From assembly GCA_026008535.1 (NCBI GenBank), contig BRKX01000014.1, forward strand, positions 54,113,006 to 54,177,005: a DNA stretch of 64,000 nt. Direction: 5' to 3'. This stretch comes from Perilla frutescens. Its lineage: Eukaryota; Streptophyta; Magnoliopsida; Lamiales; Lamiaceae. The notes beneath the pieces are model-generated. The model was not told the DNA's origin. It ran no database searches and saw only the letters and a program-made list of their open reading frames with translations. The position numbers were made by a program, and so were the translations under genes. Shown here piece by piece: positions 11,146 through 22,919 of the stretch. Each line of letters opens with the position of its first letter. The first letter of the stretch is position 1.

Positions 11146-12292
11146 AGGATAAGGGTCAAATTGGCCATTGAACTTATTTGGGGCTCAATTGGCCCACTAC
11201 AATTTTTTTGGGGCTCAATTGGGTCACTGCGTCGTTAAAATCAGCTCAATTGAGCCACCGCGTGATTGAGCCCGTTAGGGCTCCGTTAAGTGGACATAAA
11301 AAGACGTCGTTTTGCTCTTTTTTTACCTTAACCCATAACTCGACCCACCCCTAACCCGACCCACTCGTCCAATTGAGCTTGAACAACATTAATGGCTATC
11401 TGGGCTTCGATTTCTTGTGGAGAAGATGAAGTCGACGGCGAGAAGGAAGGGGGATTACCCCGGTGACGTTGAATTTAACGGGGGGAGAACACCTCTGATT
11501 TTCCCCCACTATTTGAGGCGAGCTCGCTTTCGGAGCTATCTGGGCATTGTGGGCTTGTTGTTGGGGTTGAGTGGTCGGCAACGTCATTCCAAAAATGAGA
11601 CCAACCACCGCATCGAAGGTCGAGATCTCAAAGTCGGCAGAGGGCTCACTCCTTCGTGTCCCATCTGGGAATTTTTGAGCCATTGCAGAATAACTTGAAG
11701 TCTTCCTCGTTTGTTATTCATGAAGTTTGGAGGGGTCATTTTCTAGTATAGAAGAACTTGAAGAAAGGGTTGCATTGTTTGATTTTTTGTGACTTTGATT
11801 AAAAATCTGAGATGAGAAACTAGATTATTTGGTGATTTTTTTGCAGATTTTGGGATGATAAATGATTTTGGGAACCAAAACATGACTGGAATCAGATTTT
11901 GGGATGATGAATGAAAATTTGAAAACAAATAAAAATGAAATAAAAAACTAGAAAAAACAGAAAATTAAAGAAAATGGATGATTAAAGAAGATCTAAGGGG
12001 TAAAAACACATGAATAAGGATGAATTTCATGGGTGTGTGTGTAAAAAGTATGAGGTAGTGTGTGTGAGAGACGAGTGGGTCGGGTTAGGGGTGGGTTGGG
12101 TTATGGGTTAAGGTAAAGATAGAGCAAAACGACGTCGTTTTATGTCCACTTAACGGAGCCTAACGGGCTCCATTACGCGGTGGCTCAATTGAGCCGATTT
12201 TAACGACGCAGTGGCCCAATTGAGCCCAAAAAAATTGTAGTGGGCCAATTGAGCCCCCAAATAAGTTCAGTGGCCAATTTGACCCTTATCCC
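11146..12292. mobile_element. Mutator-like element with about 200-bp terminal inverted repeats
   Basis: The ends are near-identical inverted repeats of roughly 200 bp: AGGATAAGGGTCAAATTGGC at the left, and the complement of GCCAATTTGACCCTTATCCC at the right. They continue through GGCTCAATTG words to the AAACGACGTCGTTTT region. The 9-bp direct repeat TAATATCTA stands at 11137-11145 and 12293-12301, the duplication length of Mutator. The 1,147-bp element is too short for a transposase. Its interior has overlapping frames on both strands at 11396-11698 with no recognised domain, so it is non-autonomous; capture of host sequence is possible but not shown. Confidence 0.88.
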
Positions 12293-12301
12293 TAATATCT
12301 A

Positions 12302-12576
12302 AGTATAATCTAAATGTTGATTAAATTGAGCTCAAATTAGAATAATACTAAATAAATCATTTTATTTAAAAATTCAAAAGTATTTTTATTTCGTTTATAT
12401 TGTTGCTTTAAGACTCATGTAAGATAATTGTATTGTTACCTTTCCCCTCCTTTATTCTTATCAATGTTTTTAAAGTTTATTTCATTTTATATATTTGAGG
12501 TATTTTTTTTACATTTATGGATTTGAAAATGAATGCTTCAATACTTTAATGTTATGATTTTATTTATATTGTATTG

Positions 12577-12615
<39 letters not shown>

Positions 12616-13039
12616 TGAATGCTTCAAGACTTTAATGTTATGATTTTATTTATATTGTATTGTTACCCCCCTCTCTCTCCCCACATTTAAGCTATAAAAT
12701 TGACTCTCTCCATTTAAGCTATAAAATTGATTCCAATGATATTAATAAAGGCATAACAAGTCTTGTAAGTTATGATCCAATTGTATGGTTGAATATAATA
12801 TAACAAGTACTATTTATTAAATATAAAAGCATGTTATACATAATGACAAATAAAATATATATAAATATTGTACGAAGTTATTATTGTTATTTGTTTGACT
12901 AATGACAATAGTACCACCGGCTAATAAATGAGTGTGGAAATTCCTCGTATAACTAAAGACTTCTAGTTATAAAATGGAATAAAGCAGTTAGGAAAACTGC
13001 ATTTATATGTATCTGACAGATAGGGTGTTTAATATAATT
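12302..13039. other. AT-rich intergenic DNA with a duplicated CT-flanked block
   Basis: No gene is seen. A segment containing GAATGCTTCA, TTTAATGTTATGATTTTATT and ATTGTATTGTTACCCC is repeated at about 12530-12582 and 12612-12668, each copy followed by a CT microsatellite (12583-12610 and 12669-12679). Confidence 0.6.
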
Positions 13040-13640
13040 TTTTAAATAATTAATTAATAACTAAAAATGAAAATTAAATAATAAAAATTATAATGCGTTC
13101 TACTTGGGTAGGATGAATTATAAATAATAAGTGTAAAATTAAACTAAAACATAAGAAATTGAAATCGGAGAAAAAAATTGGAAAAAAAAAAAAAAATTGA
13201 GTATGCAATGCAGAATGCAACACCTAATATGCAATGGACAATTTCAACTGTTTTGACCATTTGAAATCATCTATTGCACATTTGGTGTTGCATTTCGTAT
13301 TGCACACTCGTTTTTTTAATTTTTGTTCAATTATTTTTTTCTTTGATTTCAGTTTATTATGTTTTAGTTTAATTTTACACTTATTATTTAGGGTTCATCC
13401 TACTCAAATAGGGTTTAATATTAATTATTAGTATTTAATTTTTTAAATAATCAATTAATAACTAAAAAAATGAAAATTAAATAATAAAAATTACAATGCG
13501 TTCTAATTGGGTAAGATGAATTCTAAATAATAAGTGTAAAATTAAACTAAAATATAAGAAATTGAAATCGAAAAAAAAAATTGGAAAAAAAAATTGAGTG
13601 TGCAATACGGAATGCAACACCTAACGTGTAATAGACAATT
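13040..13640. mobile_element. Foldback MITE, family F, copies 4 (half) and 5 (complete)
   Basis: The complete copy spans about 13270-13633. CATCTATTGCACATTTGGTG and the following bases at the left are complementary to the GAGTGTGCAATACGGAATGC...ACGTGTAATAG region at the right, and the interior can fold on itself. A half copy with the same right arm precedes it at about 13040-13240. The word GACAATTTCAACTG follows the right arm in both copies, showing that the arm and flank were duplicated together. Confidence 0.7.
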
Positions 13641-13921
13641 TCAACTGCATTTTGACGTATTTTTCTTTGCATAAAATAACATGTTTTTTTGTCATTATTA
13701 GACATACATTTTTTATCTATTTAATTTCTTCGTATATATGAGGTACTTAAGAAATCAAATCAAGCAAAAATAAAAGAAACAAACAAATGATTGCATTTTA
13801 CAGCCAACCAACATGTTTTGAATAAATAATACAAACTTTATTAATATTCAACACCCAATAATGTATTGTTTATCTCTGTATTATTTATCCACGAATAAGT
13901 AACCTATGATGCAATCATATC

Positions 13922-16900
13922 TTACAAATGGGATTTCACCTGCAAAAAGGAATATACATAAATTTTCACGTTAAGATGAGAGAGCAAAATTAAAACTGCA
14001 CAATTCATAGTCCCATTTAGATAAATTTACGTTTCATGTGTAATAGCCCGCAAACGATATAGGAAAGACAAATCACAATAAACAAATAAACTCGATTTAG
14101 AAGATGTTGGTGGAATCTGAACTCATAGCCTTTCGCTAATTAAAATGTACGATAAAAAGTAAGCATGCTAGACTTGAAGTTTTTAAACTACTCGAGTTCG
14201 TCTATTTCGAGTAGGGTTTTATGTCTTAATCCATCACCACGGATATATGTCGAGCATATATAAATGATGTCGTTTTATACACATAAGTACACCCGATCTC
14301 ATTGGATGACGTTGACATGGGCATCATCTCGGATAAACCGTGATTAATTTGATTCTAATTAGGGTTAAAGGTGCCTAAGGACAGGCTTGCTAGATGATCA
14401 CAGACAAGAAACAAACTTCAGAAAATGCAAGCAAACTTTCTCAGAAAAGCAATCAGTTTGAAGGGGCTTAGTATTACTCACTGGAGGCATATTCTTTGCA
14501 GATCGCTCCGTTATGTAGTCACACGGCTCGAAGAAGTCTCCATACGCCTGCGACCATTTCTTCAATCGAGAATATACATGATCGGGGTTGAAACTGTTGG
14601 ACCAGTAATGGATTCCTCCCCTGCTTGAGATAATATAGAATTAGAATCTTGTCTGTTATGTGAAATTCAGGAGAAAGAAAAGCCAACTGCAGACCTGTAT
14701 GATGGGAACCCCATTGCCAACACAGAGGCTACATCGAGATCAGATGACCTGATAACAATGCCATCTGAGATTATACGACACGCTTCATTGAAAGCGGGAA
14801 AAAGGACCATCTCAACGATCTCATCATCGGACAATTTTGTCACCTGTGCCAGCCAGAAGGGAAAAAAAAAGGATATATAAATCAGAAATCATAGTCGTAA
14901 ATTTGATTTAGACTTTAGAGTGTCTTTGAATACAATTTGACTGTAGAAAACACACATACACATATATACAGAGAGAGAGAAACCTCGGAGTCAGCAATTG
15001 CATTCCATACAGTCTTAGCTTTCATTATGTATTTTCTTAACTCTGGATCCGGGCTAGCATTGCCGTAGTTATCATATTTGTAGAAACCCTTACAATTACT
15101 TTCACCTGGTATATATGAGAAAATAAATAATATATTAGATAGAAACCCCAAACAATCCTTACAGACTTCACCATAAGCAAAAACATATCTAGGCCAAAAC
15201 AAGCAACCAAGAAAAAAGCTGAAGAGGTTGATATGTTACCTTCACGGTCAGCACTCTGCAGAATGGGAATCAGTTTAGGTTTGTAGAATCTCTCTGGGAG
15301 ACGCTCGACTAGTATCTTGCTGAACTCCGCAAAAACTTTAAATCCAACCATGTCAATCATTCTGCAATGTACATTCATTAGAAATACAAACATGTAAAAA
15401 TATTGTGGAAGTAAAGAAGCTGAATTGTGCACATTATCTCATAATATAGATGGAGAAATTTGCCATCCAGTTAACATTTAAACTTAGAATACCATAGCTC
15501 AGAATTGCTCCTATATGTAATTGCTTACATGAAAAATGAAGTAAAATATTTGTCTCTCTTCTCTTTCTTTAAGACATTGATTGATGATATTGTTCCACAA
15601 AAACAACAGTAAGTGGAATAGTTATATTCCAGCATACCTAAAAGGACCGAATTGCATCCCGAAGCTTTTAAGAGCCTGATCGATCCGGTAAACATCCACG
15701 CCTAGTTCAGCGAGTAGCATTGCTGCATGCAAATAGGTAACAAGCATGCTGTTGACTCCTTGGCCTCTGCAATCACTGACAACAATTGGGGTTTTCCTAA
15801 TTTTTCTTGCAAAACCTATTACATCAACCATTGCTTGAGGTGACGTCCTCTCCATACGAACTATTTCCATAAGAGGAATGGCAGGAGAAAGGCTGCATTC
15901 AAATATTGAAAAAGGTTTTGAAATGAACTCAGGCAGTTGAAGCAATTCACTAACGTTTACAATACCAGAAAAAGTGAATCCCGGCAATCCGGTCTTGGCG
16001 TTTGGTCCTTTCACCAATCAATTTCAAACTGAAGGCTGAGCTACTACTGGTAAGAATACAATGCGGAGGACAGAACTTCTCAAGATCAGCAAAAGTATCT
16101 TGCTTAGTTGACAAAGTCTCGCATTCAGTCTGCAGCAGTTTAGAAAAGGGAAGAAATAAGGGGTAAGTTTTGATCTCCAGTTCAGCATATTATAACGAAA
16201 GTTGTCAATATCACAGCATATTATCTTTGATTACTAGAGTACTAGACTTAAATTCCCAACAATGCTCTTCAAGTGAAGGAGACTCTCCAAGTGAAGGAGA
16301 CTCTCCAAGTGAAGGAGACTCTCCAAGTGAAGGAGACTCTTCAAGTGAAGGAGACTCTCCAAGTGAAGGAGACTTATCTTTGCATGGGGTACTAGTTTCT
16401 GCAATTGATGGACAAGTTACCGAGACCAAAAAGGGATCCAATTTCTTATCAATTTCTATATAGACTCGTGCAGGAAGTTTTAAAGGTTACACAGGTGGCA
16501 TTCATGTGATTTCCAATTCATATACCGACTCTGTTATGAAATTCACTTTTTTGGATCAGCTGTTGTAGATATGAATCGAAAAATATAACTCAACTCTAAC
16601 AGTAAGCTTCTTTAATTCCATGCTTTAAGCATCTCTTCTTTCATACAGCTCTTGCATATAAAATAATAAAATATAGCAAGTATAACGCCAGGATATTACA
16701 GGTAAAAAATTCTTCAAGTAGTAATTATTTCCAGTTTTGTGATACCTCAATAACTAAGTCAACATCTCCAAAGCTGTCATAATCAAGAACACCTTTCAAT
16801 AGATTGATAGCCTTTTCAAGTCCCTGTAGAGTTGTCTTTCCATTCTTGAAGTGGGTGTGCAAATTTTCTGCCACAAAAGAATAGTTTCTAAATATTGAAC

Positions 16901-19900
16901 TTTTATGCTTCAGAAACAGTGAAACTTATACCTTCAGAAACAGTGAAACTTATACCTTTAATTCTGTTGGTCTCTTCTAACAGCTGCTTCCTGTTCTTCT
17001 CTTTCAAAATGACTTGGTAATTCCTAAGAACCAGCATCACTACAATATCAGAGCTCATTAATCCACCACCAATAACAGCAACCTTGTCTATTTTTCTTGG
17101 CAGTAAATTCATCCCAGAAGTCTGAGGAATCTGAAACCAGGAAGCAGTGATGCAAGAAAAGGATGATAGAATTAGATGACAAAATCCTTTAAGCACAACA
17201 AAGATGGCCATTGAATTGTGATGTTCTATTCATGATGTACATTTATGGCATTTAATTTTTTACGCAACGATTTCATATCTAACTCTGACAAAAGATACAT
17301 ACATCACTAGTATCTAAAATCTGAACTATAAAAGTTCCCCTAACATTTTGTTATTCAGGCATCTTATCAGAACATCAAAATGACAGACTTCTACTTTGAG
17401 AGGAACAGATTTTCTCAACCAGTCATCACAAGGATAGGTATGTTGTGATGTCATTTTTATACTAAATCTGACTTATTAACAAAATTATGTAAATCATCAT
17501 TTCATTTTTTATCAGAAGATGACTGGAGAAAGCTTCAGACATTCGCAGAACCTTTGTGATTAGGCGTTGAGCAAAGAAAAAGTGGACTAGGCTCCTGCAT
17601 GTACTAGACTGCCGAAGTTCATGGAAAGCTTCTGTTTCCTGACAGTAGAAGGCAAATTATCATAAACTTGTTAATAAGTAGTGCAACACCAGGTCACCAG
17701 CAGAAATATGTAAAGCATGTATTACCTTCCATAGTGCATCACGAGGATTGGAAACAATGCCCTGTTCAATCACATTGATGCACTCCAATGGGTGCACTAC
17801 ATTTGGATTTTGTCTCTGGGCTTCGATTCGGGCCGAGTTAAGTATTGCTCTAGCTTCTTCCAGGGTTCCTAATTTGTCGGTTTTATAAAGACTAATTACC
17901 CATGGTCTAGTACGCTCACATATGTCCAAAGCCCACTGGCGAGCTACTTCAAGAAGCTTATCGGATGGAGCTATGGCATCCACGAGGGACAAAACTCGAG
18001 CCTCCTCCCCGTCTACTCGCTTTGACATCTGATACATACCAAGGAAATTCAACCATATAGAGAGCAGCAACTGAAAATCCAGGGAGAGGGGGGGAGACAA
18101 AATTTCGTACCAAAATCATTTCGAGAGCTTTTGGAAGGCCCACAAGCCGTGGAAGCCTTTGTGTCCCTGGAGTAAGTCACATTTTCGAAACATGTTACAA
18201 CAATGATCAATAAGTACAAGCATCATATTATCTGCCAATAGTTGTACTTAATGAGATTTAAACTATTAACTATTAAGGTTCAAAAAAGACTGCACTGAAA
18301 TATGATGCTTAATATAATGCACTGAAGTCAAAGAAATCCTTAGTATTTCACAATGTCAACGTGAGAGGAACTTGTTTCCCAAATGAGGCATAGGGCAAGG
18401 GATGAAGCCAAAAGCATAATGCAAACCTCCAAGTCCTGGTAGAATCCCATACTGAAGTTCAGTAAGGCCTAGTTGTGCAGAAGAAGTCGATATGCGAGCA
18501 TGACATGCCTGGAAAAAGAAGAAGTATTGTTAAGGCTAAACACGATTTTTTCCTACAATCATACCCCAGCCTCACAATCCACATCAGTCACTTTTAATTG
18601 TATCATTTGATGCATCCACGCTCTTGAATTGATTTTAAAACTTGTTATTCCATAGCTTCATTGAAAGAAAAGTGAGCTCTTATACTTGATGTCTGATTGT
18701 TATCCAAAAAGACTATCAAAGACTAAACCATTAAGCAAAAGTGCAAAACCCGACCAAAACTTTGCAGCACTCTAAGACCTACCAGCCAAACTTCCACTAC
18801 AATACAATCATAACTCATAATTCATAAAGTACCTACATCAAAGCTTTGTGTGATATGATATATGAAATCAGTGTTTTGCTTCAATTATGTCGGTAATTGC
18901 AAAACAGAAGCATCCATTTTACTGAGGGGCCGCTGAGCACAGCCATTGGCAGTTATAATAACTGGATGGCAAATGTAGGCAGGTCCGTAAATGAGAGTTA
19001 AACCTATTGTGGTTATAATGTTTGAATGGTGAGTGTTGGCTGGTTTGTAAATTAGAGGAAGATTGATTCCTGTGGTGTTAAGACATGTTTCCTTATGCAT
19101 AATTTCTTTCAAAAACTTTTCTTTTCTGCTTCATCTCCATTAGAAATGTCAGTAATCTCAGGAATCCCAAACTAATTGAGCAGGTATTTTGTTTCCTTCT
19201 ATAGTCAATTATTAATAATGTAGATTTAACCATATAGTTCTCTGTAATCAAACGGAATCATGAAAAAGCTATAAAAAACATATCATGCTACATACAAGAA
19301 CAATCTCCAGTGCACCACCAAAAGCAGGGCCATCAATAGCAGCAACAAAAGGTTTCCTTGCAGCTACAATGGAAGAAGAATCAGTTAAAAAAGACAGCCA
19401 ATAGATCGGCCAATAAAGCAGAATCTGGTTAAAAGAAACACCTTCCAAAGTGTCGGTGAGAAATTTAATCGACAGAAGTCCAAGCTCCTCCTTTGCTGTT
19501 ATAGCCATATAAATATTAGAATAAATTAAAAGAATAATAAGGTATTTCAACAGGAAAGCATTAATCAATCTTACACTTCTTCGTTTGTGTACTACCGAAA
19601 ACTGTCACGTCAAATCCTGCTGAAAACTTTCTGTTTGAACCTGTTTTGATTAATGAGTGCATTATATTAACAAAAAAAAATCATTTTTCAACTTAACAAG
19701 CATCTGCAATCTTACCAATAATAACAATCGCTTTGACATCATCTCTTACTACAACTCCTTCAATACTCTCTTTCAAGCTAAGCATCACTGGGAAACAACA
19801 AACATGTATGAAGTCTCAAAGTGTGGAGAAAGAAAGAGCTATGGGAAGAAAAATAAAGAACCTTAGGTGTAAGAGGTCTTTTTTTTTTGCATAATTTTCC

Positions 19901-20478
19901 CACTCAATTAAACCATATGAATTGAGGTACTGAACATACTAGATTTGTAAATCAAAACCTAAAATCAATAAAGGAGAAATTCATAAATCTATATCCCAAG
20001 CCAGCTTCACCAAACATTTCATATTTACCAACCAAAGTGGGGAAGCATTTCCAGTCAGTTATTTCCATTCTAAACGAGCACCGGTGTAACGAAACAAAAT
20101 CTTCATTTTCAATTATGCAATTCCACCAGCCATCTATAACCTATCTATAGTAAATGGAAAAAATTGTGATTCAATATCACTCAATTCTACAAAACCTTCT
20201 ACTTCTCAAAGCAAGTTTGGTCCAAAACTCATCACTACTTTAAATTAAACCGAAATAACCAGTTAGAAACAGCGCATCTACCTAACTCGAAATCGCAGGC
20301 ATCAAAAGCAGTAGAATCGATTACAGAAAATTTGAAAACAGAGAACACGGATAAGAGGTCAATCAGAGCAAAAAAATATATATATACCGTCAACCGATAG
20401 CAAATTGAGAGGTGGATTGTTGATTGTGACGACGGCGACGCCGTCGGCTCCGACCTCCACCGCCGTTTTTGCATGCAT
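13922..20478 (-). CDS. Peroxisomal beta-oxidation multifunctional protein (MFP2-like), 18 exons
   Basis: MFPs carry 2-enoyl-CoA hydratase and L-3-hydroxyacyl-CoA dehydrogenase in peroxisomal beta-oxidation. All 18 exons join in frame with GT-AG borders: 20478-20388, 19787-19716, 19640-19575, 19495-19442, 19363-19296, 18508-18427, 18166-18111, 18028-17726, 17638-17552, 17130-16956, 16867-16746, 16129-15966, 15892-15638, 15361-15240, 15105-14984, 14843-14695, 14620-14482, 13939-13922. The product is 714 aa, near the usual length of about 725. The hydratase half keeps both glutamates, Glu114 (GGALE) and Glu134 (GLTEL), and an oxyanion-hole stretch (RKFSAGFDV). In the dehydrogenase half the His-Glu pair is kept at the usual spacing of 12 (His444 in IHFF, Glu456 in PLMEIV). 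However, the NAD-binding loop usually GGGLMGSGI reads GGGLMSSDI (314-322), and the usual SNTS reads SSSS (420-423). The C-terminus is KSHL, a possible PTS1, encoded in a 6-codon last exon. Wording such as GIVSNPR and DPELRKYI is nearer MFP2 than AIM1. The open frame argues against an old pseudogene, but dehydrogenase activity is doubtful. Confidence 0.9.
16271..16378. repeat. 18-bp minisatellite in MFP intron 11
   Basis: Six copies of AAGTGAAGGAGACTCTCC stand head to tail, with only small changes in copies 4 and 6. The period is a multiple of three. The array is open on the minus strand (the strand of the gene) as repeats of GESPSL, within an open stretch at 16211-16441. It lies between exons 11 and 12 of the MFP gene. 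Confidence 0.95.
16908..16955. repeat. 24-bp tandem duplication at the donor of MFP exon 10
   Basis: CTTCAGAAACAGTGAAACTT plus TATAC is present twice in tandem (16908-16931 and 16932-16955). On the gene strand each copy supplies a GTATAAG-type donor, so the exon-10 donor is duplicated. The outermost one (GT at 16955-16954) gives the frame that joins exon 11. Confidence 0.9.
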
Positions 20479-20595
20479 TTTCGTAGCTCCGGCGGTGGTT
20501 GGTGGTGGTTCCCGGCGGCAGAGTGTGTGCAGTTGTGTGATTTTTCGGCGTTGAGTAGAAAATAACGGAATTGTGTCATAAAATAGATTCCCAAT

Positions 20596-20875
20596 TTGGC
20601 GCTACATATTAATTACAGATTCTCGACTTTACCCGCAAAGAGCTAAATAAACAGAAAATTCAAATCTGTCACCAATTTATTTTATTTCTTTAATTTATTT
20701 AATACTCGATAAATTAAGAGAATAAATTGCAATTTGATATTTATATTTTTTGTTCTTTTTCGAAAGTAGTCCACCTCTTTAAAATTAACAAAATAGTACT
20801 AATTTTTTTTTAAAAAAATTGCATTACATTTGATCAATTTAACGTCTCGAAATAGAGTTTTCAGCGTAAATATTA
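20596..20875. other. Upstream region of the MFP gene
   Basis: No gene is seen. This is AT-rich DNA next to the 5' end of the MFP gene on the minus strand, and no convincing TATA box can be picked out. Confidence 0.4.
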
Positions 20876-21240
20876 AAATAAAAAGAATTATCGATTCAGG
20901 ACCTGAAAGATGCGTAATCTGCCGATTCGGAATCTGAAAGATAAAAACTCTTAAATCAGGGCCTGAAAAATGGAAATTCTTGATACAGGACCTCAAAAAT
21001 CACGACTTTTGATTTCTTTTTATTTTTTAATTAATTTTATATTAAATTTCAATGAAAATTCTTTCATCAATTATATATTAAATCTAATAAAGAAACTTTT
21101 TAAAATTAATTAAAAAATAAAAAAAAATCAAAATTCGTGATTTTTGAGGCACAGGATTGAGAATTCTCATCTTTCGGCTCCTGTATTGAGAATTTTTCAT
21201 CTTTCAGGTCCTAAATTGATAATTCTTCTTAAAATAAAGA
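20876..21240. mobile_element. Palindromic MITE, family P, copy 1
   Basis: The two halves are inverted. The left half carries CAGGACCTGAAAGATG-type words repeated two to three times; the right half carries their complements (CATCTTTCAGGTCCTAAATT) around an AT-rich centre. A second copy lies at 37920-38285. Target duplication was not resolved. Confidence 0.65.
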
Positions 21241-22164
21241 GTGAATTGATTTAAATATGACAAAATTTACTCTAGTTCTGATTTTTTTAACACGAATTTT
21301 AAAACGTTATACATACAACACAAACTTTCATTATTTTGCAATTAAAACATTAGTTTCCATTTTAACACAAACACCAACCTTGCTAACATTTTTTTCACGA
21401 TTATGATGTAATTTGGGTTTTATTTCTATTATGGATACATGTAAATTATTGCAAATTTTTCGAATGGTTTGATACGGATTGTAGTTTGGTAGTATCATGA
21501 GTATGTAATGTGTTCGACAATTTTAGTGAGAGAGTAGAGTTGATGTGTGTGATAATATTATTGTTGGAGTGTAAAATAAAAGTTGGGAATAACATGTGTC
21601 ATATTTTAAAAAATACACGTGTGTACGTGTGGTGTCACGTCAATTTTAATTGGCCGGAATGTGAACTACTATTATAATTGCAAAACGATGAAAGTTTGTG
21701 TTGTGGGGCTAATTTGAGTTAAGAATTAGAATTAGTGTAACATCTGTGACATTTAAACCGATTAACTCTATAACAAATTATAACATGACTTATTTGACAT
21801 TAATACAATGAGAGCTGAATAATAAAATCTTTGATGACTATGATCGCACGTCACGCGCACATCGCCTAATTAAACCATCAACCTAAAAAATAATATTTTT
21901 GGGGTGAATGTTATTGACGGTGGTGACTGCATGTATCCAAATTATACAATTAAAACAAAGTACTCGTAGGTATCCCGTGACTAACTTTGGGGCATATGCA
22001 GGCCATTGACCAATAATTGTTACATCATGTCGGCTAATAATTGTGAACCTATAAAAGAGTGTAGTAATGATAAATAATATGTGCATCACATCAGATTTTC
22101 TCATCTTAACCTTGAAAATATAAAAATAACTCATAATCTAGTTGATATAATTCATAAAAGGACA
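21241..22164. other. AT-rich intergenic DNA
   Basis: No gene or clear repeat is seen; longer open frames here look like chance. Confidence 0.4.
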
Positions 22165-22500
22165 GGTCCTGTGTGCACTAGGTGCACATCAGACAGTCAA
22201 CACTCGTTGACCCGGTCAATACGTTGATCGAAAAACCGTCAAAATTAACATCATTCATAATACTGAAAAGTATCAATTTCAAAGTTCAAAAGTATCATTT
22301 GTATCATTAAAAAGTATCTACCAGAAAAAAAAATAAAGAAAAAAATGTTAAAATTAGTATCAATCTAAACACTAAAAAGTATCATTCAAAATTAAAAAAA
22401 GTATCACTTGTGTCCCTAAAATGTATCACCCGTTTTGATGATTTTTTTGATCAACGCATAGACCGTATGATGTACATCTTATGTACAAGAGTATTTGCGT
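22165..22500. mobile_element. Mutator-like MITE, family R, copy 1 (W-box-rich)
   Basis: It aligns with the well-bounded copy at 41179-41571: GTTGACCCGGTCAA near the left end, AGTATCAAT and AAGTATCATTCAAAAT words inside, and GATGTACATCTTATGTACAA at the right end. The left end differs and the target duplication is imperfect, so this copy is somewhat decayed. Confidence 0.65.
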
Positions 22501-22735
22501 TCATATATTTATATACTAAATTCATGATTAAACATAATTTTAGTATTGTACATAAACATTTTTTAATAATATCCACCGTGCATCACATAGGTGGTATACT
22601 AGTTAATCCACCGATGTCAGTAAGGTATACTGAAATAAAGGTAAAATCTCTAACCAACCATATAATACTTGTGCAATTACCGAGAAATATTTTGAGTATA
22701 TTTGGGACCAACAATATTTTCTCATTCATTTATAG

Positions 22736-22919
22736 TGTGGGACTCAAACGGAAGCGAGCAGAGGACCCTGCTGATGATGAAAGTTGGGGTGCTGAACGAG
22801 TTCGCCGTTTGGTAAAGGATTTTCTCGAGCTACCTTTAGATAAATACAAGGACAAGTTATATAATATTGACACGGTAGATTTGGACCAAACAACAGAATA
22901 ACTCAAAGAATTAATGTAG
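22736..22919 (+). pseudogene. Exon-like frame of unknown identity, copy 1
   Basis: The open stretch reads GLKRKRAEDPADDESWG, then AERVRRLVKDFLELPLDK and a short acidic tail. It starts directly after TTCATTTATAG, a good splice acceptor. The composition (basic KRKR, then an acidic and amphipathic helix) looks like real protein, but I do not recognise the family. In this copy a stop (TAA) follows DQTTE where the other copy reads QLKELM. No upstream partner exon or start was found, so it is probably a gene fragment. Confidence 0.4.

Noticed and set aside
15966..16017. Apparent loss of the dehydrogenase active-site histidine when the MFP intron at this place is read through
   Set aside because: Splicing 15966 to 15892 restores IHFF-C-LSPA with the His-Glu spacing of 12, so the histidine is present.
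22410..22735. The first part of a 163-codon open frame ending at 22901
   Set aside because: It runs through a Mutator-like MITE and AT-rich DNA; only the last 60 codons or so, after a splice acceptor, look like protein.
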